A stretch of 19,368 nt of DNA from an uncultured Lachnospiraceae bacterium (lineage in GTDB: Bacteria; Bacillota; Clostridia; Lachnospirales; Lachnospiraceae), in the NCBI GenBank assembly GCA_902489925.1, contig CABUBX010000026.1, positions 1-19,368 of the forward strand. Reading direction: 5' to 3'. This document shows positions 15,813 through 19,368 of the stretch, in pieces. A program made the translations under genes and the position numbers. The notes below the pieces were generated by a model, which saw nothing but the letters and a program-made list of their open reading frames with translations, ran no database searches and was not told where the DNA came from. Every line of letters starts with the position of its first letter. Positions within the stretch are counted from its first letter, which is position 1.

Positions 15813-16970
15813 ATGGCCATTTTAAATAAAAAAGTAAAAGATGCGAATTATATTTCTGCCAAGGAAGCGAGACGTATTTCCAAGGAGAATAGAAAAATTA
15901 CAGATAAAATTGAAAAGCAGAGAAACAGAAAACACATTCCGAGAGAAGAATATGTGACAAAGATGCGGGATGAAGCAAATGTTGTCGAGTTTGATAATCT
16001 TCACACATATTTCTTTACCGATATCGGTACAGTAAAATCGGTTGACGGTGTATCGTTTGATGTGCCTCAGGGAAAGACTGTCGGTGTTGTAGGTGAATCA
16101 GGCTGTGGTAAGTCTGTCACAAGCTTATCTTTAATGCAGCTTGTTCAGCGTCCTCAAGGACAGGTTGTTGACGGTCAGATTCGTCTGAATATGGGCAATG
16201 GAGAAGCTTATGATATTCCAAAGACACCGGTTAGCGAGATGCAAAAGATTCGTGGAAATATGGTGTCTATGATTTTTCAGGAACCAATGACAAGCTTGAA
16301 TCCTGTTTTCAGAATCGGTATGCAGGTGGATGAGGTTATTGCTCTCCACAACAAAGATATGTCTAAAGAGGATGTTAAAAAGAGAACGATTGAGATGCTT
16401 AAGCTTGTCGGCATTGCCAACAGCGAGGGTGTTTATAATATGTATCCTCATGAATTGTCAGGCGGTATGCGTCAGCGTATATGTATTGCTATGGGGCTTG
16501 CTTGCAGTCCGAAGCTTATCATTGCTGATGAGCCGACAACCGCGCTTGATGTTACAATTCAGGCACAGATTCTTGACCTTTTAAGAGGTCTTAAAGATAA
16601 GATTAACAGCAGTATTATGCTGATTACACATGACCTTGGTGTGATTGCGGAGATGGCAGATTACGTTGTTGTTATGTATGCCGGACGTGTTATTGAAAAA
16701 GGTACAGTGCATGATATTTTCAAAGACCCACGTCATCCGTATACAATCGGTCTTATGAATTCAAAGCCGGTTGTAGGTAAGAAGGTTGACAGACTTTATA
16801 GTATTCCGGGTAAAGTACCGAATCCTGTCGATATGCCGGATTATTGTTACTTTAAAGACAGATGTGATCACTGCATCGGAAAATGTTCAGGTGAGTATCC
16901 TCATCAGATCCAGATTTCTCCGACACATAGTGTTTCATGTTATTTATATGCAGAGGAGGGAAATAAATAA
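15813..16970 (+). CDS. oppD: Oligopeptide ABC transporter ATPase, OppD type
   Basis: 385-residue cytoplasmic ATPase. A charged, helical N-terminal extension (1-56, rich in Lys/Arg/Glu) precedes the nucleotide-binding domain, which is unusual for OppD. Walker A is GESGCGKS (94-101), the signature is LSGGMRQR (215-222), Walker B is LIIADEP (D239, E240), and the switch histidine is H273. The C-terminal oligopeptide-transporter region has C345, C351, C354, C358 and C376. Four of these are in the spacing linked to an iron-sulphur cluster in related OppD/DppD proteins. The ATG at 15813 is preferred, with AGGTGA at 15802-15807; a GTG at 15804 directly after the oppC stop would add three residues. 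It overlaps oppF by one base (TAATG). Confidence 0.95.
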   Translation: MAILNKKVKDANYISAKEARRISKENRKITDKIEKQRNRKHIPREEYVTKMRDEANVVEFDNLHTYFFTDIGTVKSVDGVSFDVPQGKTVGVVGESGCGKSVTSLSLMQLVQRPQGQVVDGQIRLNMGNGEAYDIPKTPVSEMQKIRGNMVSMIFQEPMTSLNPVFRIGMQVDEVIALHNKDMSKEDVKKRTIEMLKLVGIANSEGVYNMYPHELSGGMRQRICIAMGLACSPKLIIADEPTTALDVTIQAQILDLLRGLKDKINSSIMLITHDLGVIAEMADYVVVMYAGRVIEKGTVHDIFKDPRHPYTIGLMNSKPVVGKKVDRLYSIPGKVPNPVDMPDYCYFKDRCDHCIGKCSGEYPHQIQISPTHSVSCYLYAEEGNK

Positions 16971-17965
16971 TGGCAGAGAATCAGAATGACAACATTCTTG
17001 AAGTTAAAGACTTGAAAAAATATTTCCCGATTAAAGGAGGCTTTCTCGGCGGCGGTAAAGGTACTGTAAAGGCTGTAGATGGTATTTCTTTTAACATTAA
17101 ACGCGGTACAACCATGGGACTTGTAGGTGAGTCAGGCTGTGGTAAGTCAACAGCGGGTCGTACAATTTTAAGATTAATAGAAAAGACAGAGGGGTCTGTA
17201 AAGTTTAACGGAAAAGATATTTATTCTTTAGATAAAAAAGAATTAAAAGAGCTTCGTACAAAGATGCAGATTATTTTCCAGGACCCGTATTCAAGTCTTT
17301 CACCTAGACTTCCGGTCGGTGAGATTATCGGCGAGGCAGTCAGAGAACACAATTTAGTTCCTAAGAAGGATTTTGATGATTATATTGATAAGGTAATGTC
17401 CGATTGTGGTCTTCAGACTTTCCATAAGGACAGATATCCGCACGAGTTTTCAGGCGGTCAGCGTCAGAGAATTTGTATCGCAAGAGCACTTGCCTTGAAT
17501 CCGGAATTTATCGTTTGTGACGAGCCTGTATCAGCACTTGACGTATCCATTCAGGCGCAGGTCATCAATCTTCTCAAAGATTTACAGGAAAAACGTAACC
17601 TTACTTATCTGTTTATTTCTCACGACCTTTCCGTTGTGGAACATATTTCAGATACAATCGGTGTCATGTATCTCGGCTCTATGGTAGAATACGGCTCAAA
17701 AGAGTCTATTTTCTCCAATCCGCGCCATCCGTATACGAAAGCGCTGTTCTCAGCAATTCCTATGCCTGACCCGGATAGAAAGATGAACCGAGTGATTCTT
17801 GAAGGAAGTATTCCTTCACCGGCGAATCCTCCGAAGGGATGTAAATTCCATACAAGATGTAAAGAATGTATGGGTATTTGCCGTCAGGAAGCACCAAAGG
17901 CCGTTGAAGTAGAAGACGGACACTATGTTGTCTGTCATCTCTATGGTGACAAGGCAAAAGATTGA
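16970..17965 (+). CDS. oppF: Oligopeptide ABC transporter ATPase, OppF type
   Basis: 331-residue cytoplasmic ATPase that pairs with OppD. Walker A is GESGCGKST (53-61), the signature FSGGQRQR starts at 160, Walker B is FIVCDEP (D184, E185), and the H-loop is FISHDLSV. The N-terminal stretch LKKYFPIKGGFLGG is typical of OppF/DppF rather than OppD, which fixes the subunit assignment. The C-terminal region has C291, C297, C300, C304 and C322 in the same pattern as its OppD partner. GAGGAGGG (16952-16959) precedes the ATG, which shares one base with the oppD stop codon. The length is normal. No terminator directly follows, and the next gene begins 19 bases later. Confidence 0.95.
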   Translation: MAENQNDNILEVKDLKKYFPIKGGFLGGGKGTVKAVDGISFNIKRGTTMGLVGESGCGKSTAGRTILRLIEKTEGSVKFNGKDIYSLDKKELKELRTKMQIIFQDPYSSLSPRLPVGEIIGEAVREHNLVPKKDFDDYIDKVMSDCGLQTFHKDRYPHEFSGGQRQRICIARALALNPEFIVCDEPVSALDVSIQAQVINLLKDLQEKRNLTYLFISHDLSVVEHISDTIGVMYLGSMVEYGSKESIFSNPRHPYTKALFSAIPMPDPDRKMNRVILEGSIPSPANPPKGCKFHTRCKECMGICRQEAPKAVEVEDGHYVVCHLYGDKAKD

Positions 17966-17984
17966 TGCCTAAAAGGAGTTATAC

Positions 17985-18248
17985 ATGAAAAAAAAGAAGA
18001 AAAAAGCTTTTGAAGATGATGGGAGAACAGTAGCCAGTATGAATGTGGAGGGCATGCCGTGGTACACGGATGCAAAACCGCTCTATCAATCCAAAGAGCG
18101 GGAAAAAACAGCCCTTGACGAACTAAGCGGCAGAGAAGCCTTCAAAGTTGCAATGAACGGAATGCTGGCAGGACTAGTGGTCGGTTTAATATTTGTCGGA
18201 TTAGCGCTTTTATTTATTCTATTTTGTGTATTCATATGGTTTGATTAA
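17985..18248 (+). CDS. Small single-helix membrane protein of unknown function
   Basis: 87 residues, not recognised. The N-terminus is a run of lysines (MKKKKKKAFEDD), then a polar stretch with PWYTDAKPLYQS. One C-terminal membrane helix follows (about residues 58-85), ending in WFD. The lysine-rich N-terminus suggests a cytoplasmic N-terminal domain with a C-terminal tail anchor. AAGGAG (17973-17978) is 6 bases before the ATG, a normal spacing, and the gene starts 19 bases after oppF, so it is probably the last gene of the transporter operon. The first codons contain an A8 run that could cause slippage. A role as a small accessory subunit is only a guess from position. Confidence 0.8.
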   Translation: MKKKKKKAFEDDGRTVASMNVEGMPWYTDAKPLYQSKEREKTALDELSGREAFKVAMNGMLAGLVVGLIFVGLALLFILFCVFIWFD

Positions 18249-18253
18249 TACAA

Positions 18254-18311
18254 GGCTGCCAAAGTCCCCGGTCTGCACGCTTGCGTGCAAAGCCGGGTGA
18301 CCTTGACAGCC
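18254..18311 (+). repeat. 58-base multi-segment hairpin (palindromic element A)
   Basis: A near-complete stem: GGCTG(c)CAA(a)GTC at 18254-18266 pairs with GAC(c)TTG(a)CAGCC at 18299-18311. Next CCCGG (18267-18271) pairs with CCGGG (18293-18297), and GCACG (18275-18279) pairs with CGTGC (18284-18288) around a CTTG loop. No T tract follows. It is GC-rich against an AT-rich background, so it is an RNA structure in the opp-to-SEC-C transcript and/or a small mobile palindromic repeat. Confidence 0.7.
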
Positions 18312-18323
18312 GCAACAACATGA

Positions 18324-18355
18324 GGCGCATGACGCGCAGGCGTCAAAAGAGCGCC
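18324..18355 (+). other. Second GC-rich hairpin before the SEC-C gene
   Basis: GGCGC (18324-18328) pairs with GCGCC (18351-18355), enclosing a perfect TGACGC / GCGTCA stem (18330-18335 with 18340-18345) around a GCAG loop. It lies 12 bases after element A and 35 bases before the next start codon. It may fold together with element A as a 5' leader structure, or be part of the same inserted element. No promoter is apparent between 18249 and 18390. Confidence 0.55.
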
Positions 18356-18389
18356 GAAAAGGAAATTTGTAAAGGATAAGGTGAACAAC

Positions 18390-18890
18390 ATGAGTTTAAT
18401 TAATCAGTGGGAAGACATGGTTACTGCCATTGGCGATGACATGAAAGCCCAGCAGAAATTCTGGACAGATTATTATCTTATTGAAAAAGGTATTTATGAA
18501 AAAATGCTTACTGAACCGGTTGAGGCTGTGACAGGTACAGTTAAAGAACTTGCCGAGAAATATGAAACAACACCGGTAATGATGATTGGTTTCTTGGACG
18601 GTATCAACGAAAGCATCAAAGAAGCAAATCCAATTGAAGAATTGGAGGAGGATTCTGTCGTTACAGTGGATATCGACCTTGAAAAATTATACTATAACAT
18701 GGTAGCAGCAAAGGCTGAATGGCTTTATCAGCTGCCACAGTGGGAAAATTTAATTCCTGCTGAAAGAAGAACAGAGCTTTACAAGGCTCAGAAAAAATCA
18801 ATGACAATCGTTAAAGGCAAAAAGGTCGGCCGCAATGACCCATGTCCATGCGGCAGCGGCAAAAAATACAAATTCTGCTGTGGAAAATAA
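18390..18890 (+). CDS. SEC-C zinc-motif protein
   Basis: 166 residues, cytoplasmic. The C-terminus GRNDPCPCGSGKKYKFCCGK is a textbook SEC-C zinc-binding motif (C152, C154, C163, C164), as at the end of SecA and many otherwise unrelated proteins. The first 145 residues are acidic and mainly helical (INQWEDMVTAIGDDMKAQQ, KWEKLYYNM-like stretches) and match no domain I can name; similar proteins seem common in Lachnospiraceae. AAGGTGA (18378-18384) is 5 bases before the ATG at 18390. An in-frame GTG at 18381 is a less likely start. SEC-C motifs can bind SecB or ribosomes, but without the SecA ATPase no such role can be assigned. A strong terminator follows. Confidence 0.88.
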   Translation: MSLINQWEDMVTAIGDDMKAQQKFWTDYYLIEKGIYEKMLTEPVEAVTGTVKELAEKYETTPVMMIGFLDGINESIKEANPIEELEEDSVVTVDIDLEKLYYNMVAAKAEWLYQLPQWENLIPAERRTELYKAQKKSMTIVKGKKVGRNDPCPCGSGKKYKFCCGK

Positions 18891-18900
18891 TTAAATGTGA

Positions 18901-18942
18901 AGACACTTTCAGGCGTGAAAATGCTTGGAAGTGTCTTTTTTT
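18901..18942 (+). terminator. Rho-independent terminator after the SEC-C gene
   Basis: AGACACTTTCAGGCGT (18901-18916) pairs along its whole 16 bases, with a few G-U pairs, to ATGCTTGGAAGTGTCT (18921-18936). The loop is GAAA, and a run of T (18936-18942) follows. It is the clearest terminator in the window. Confidence 0.95.
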
Positions 18943-19012
18943 GTCTAATAGGCGTATAACATATTGAAACTATTGCCTTTTATGTATTCGCAAGAGCATG
19001 TTGGCTTTCGTC

Positions 19013-19024
19013 TTATACGTATAA
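19013..19024. repeat. Perfect 12-bp palindrome in the gene-free stretch
   Basis: TTATACGTATAA is a perfect palindrome. An additional half-site CGTATAA occurs at 18953-18959, giving a 7-bp inverted match to TTATACG. It is operator-like in form, but no promoter is recognisable beside it. Confidence 0.4.
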
Positions 19025-19049
19025 AGGTCGTCTGTCTTTGTAATTTAGA

Positions 19050-19228
19050 GGCAGAGGCTGTCACAATTTTGAAGTGACGATAGCCTGCGCTTTCGCAGGG
19101 AGAGCTGCGCCAGCGACGGCACCGAGCCAGTGTCTGAGCGAAGCGAGTTTTGGCGAATGCCGTCTATAGGCGCGCGGCTTGAGCAAAAAAGGCGCTGCGT
19201 GTCACAAAAAATTCGTGTCAGCCTTGCC
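19050..19228. mobile_element. MITE-like palindromic element B with terminal inverted repeats
   Basis: The left end (19050-19078) reads GGCAGAGGCTGTCAC then AATTTTGAAGTGAC. The reverse complement of the right end (19201-19228) reads GGCAAGGCTGACACG then AATTTTTTGTGAC. They agree over about 24 of 29 positions with small gaps. The interior is GC-rich and self-complementary: CCTGCG-CTTT-CGCAGG (19084-19099), GACGGC with GCCGTC (19115-19120 with 19159-19164), and GCGCC with GGCGC (19107-19111 with 19191-19195). It carries no transposase. The only reading frame across it (19130-19327) looks spurious. It could be a non-autonomous mobile element or a structured RNA. Confidence 0.6.
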
Positions 19229-19260
19229 GCGCAAATACAAATACAAACCCCAATTGATAC

Positions 19261-19288
19261 TTCACAAATCCGATATAAAATTCACAAA
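19261..19288 (+). repeat. Direct repeat TTCACAAA, 20-bp period, upstream of a promoter
   Basis: TTCACAAA occurs at 19261-19268 and again at 19281-19288, two helical turns apart, ending 9 bases before the -35 box at 19298. It could be a tandem activator site on one face of the helix. Confidence 0.35.
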
Positions 19289-19297
19289 ATAGGGGGC

Positions 19298-19336
19298 TTG
19301 ACCTTTTTGCCCACATTGTTACAATAAAAGTATAAT
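19298..19336 (+). promoter_or_regulatory. Promoter(s) for a gene beyond the right edge
   Basis: Two overlapping candidates are visible. One is TTGACC (19298-19303), a 16-base spacer and TACAAT (19320-19325). The other is TTGCCC (19307-19312), an 18-base spacer and a perfect TATAAT (19331-19336). The target lies outside the window, on the + strand. Confidence 0.6.
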
Positions 19337-19368
19337 TACGAAAGATAAAACTCCATAAATTGAAGCGG

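Larger units (their letters stand above)
18943..19368. other. Gene-free stretch at the right edge
   Basis: After the terminator there is no convincing coding region. The stretch holds the 12-bp palindrome at 19013, the inverted-repeat element at 19050-19228, a direct repeat at 19261-19288, and a promoter aimed at a gene beyond the window. Bases 18961-19012 show nothing I can name. Confidence 0.7.

Noticed and set aside
19297..19312. CtsR-like box (CTTGACC then TTTGCCC)
   Set aside because: Each heptad has a mismatch and the spacing is 2 rather than 3 bases; it more simply represents -35 elements.
19130..19327. 65-residue reading frame in the right intergenic region
   Set aside because: It starts inside the inverted-repeat element, has no ribosome binding site, and the translation changes character at the element boundary. 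It reads as repeat DNA, not a protein.

Overview
The window looks like ordinary chromosomal DNA from an anaerobic low-to-mid-GC Firmicute, most likely a Lachnospiraceae member (Clostridia). Pointers are AGGAGG-type ribosome binding sites, consensus sigma-A promoters, one-strand gene order, a lipoprotein signal peptide, and small protein families I associate with that family (the SEC-C protein at 18390 and the small protein at 6607). All 14 genes I can support are on the + strand. There are no tRNA, rRNA, CRISPR or transposase genes.

Region 1 (1-3506): the 3' part of an RND-type efflux permease, open at the left edge, with a very long heptad-repeat coiled coil inserted in its extracytoplasmic part. 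Region 2 (3529-8392): an apparent operon of a short GntR/YtrA-type repressor, clpC, a 136-residue protein of unknown function, and radA. It starts at a consensus promoter whose -10 box lies inside a perfect 8-bp inverted repeat, so the repressor probably controls its own operon. The usual clpC partners ctsR, mcsA and mcsB are absent here. Region 3 (8389-10790): a second promoter drives an M3-family oligoendopeptidase and a closely coupled four-helix membrane protein.

Region 4 (10881-18248): a complete oligopeptide ABC transporter operon: binding lipoprotein, two permeases, two ATPases, then a one-helix small membrane protein. The strong promoter overlaps one arm of an 11-bp inverted repeat, and a stable hairpin separates the binding-protein gene from the permease genes. 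The second permease is nearly twice normal size because of a roughly 265-residue extracytoplasmic insert that appears to contain four degenerate repeats. The transporter would import peptides that the neighbouring oligoendopeptidase could cleave, but the two units have separate promoters.

Region 5 (18249-19368): two GC-rich RNA-like hairpins, a SEC-C zinc-motif protein, a textbook terminator, then a gene-free stretch. That stretch holds a roughly 175-bp element with long imperfect terminal inverted repeats (MITE-like) and a promoter pointing out of the window to the right.

I see no obviously new multi-gene system. The best leads are the repressor-controlled clpC operon without CtsR/McsAB, the repeat-containing insert in the OppC-type permease, the coiled-coil insert in the RND pump, and the small palindromic elements flanking the SEC-C gene.
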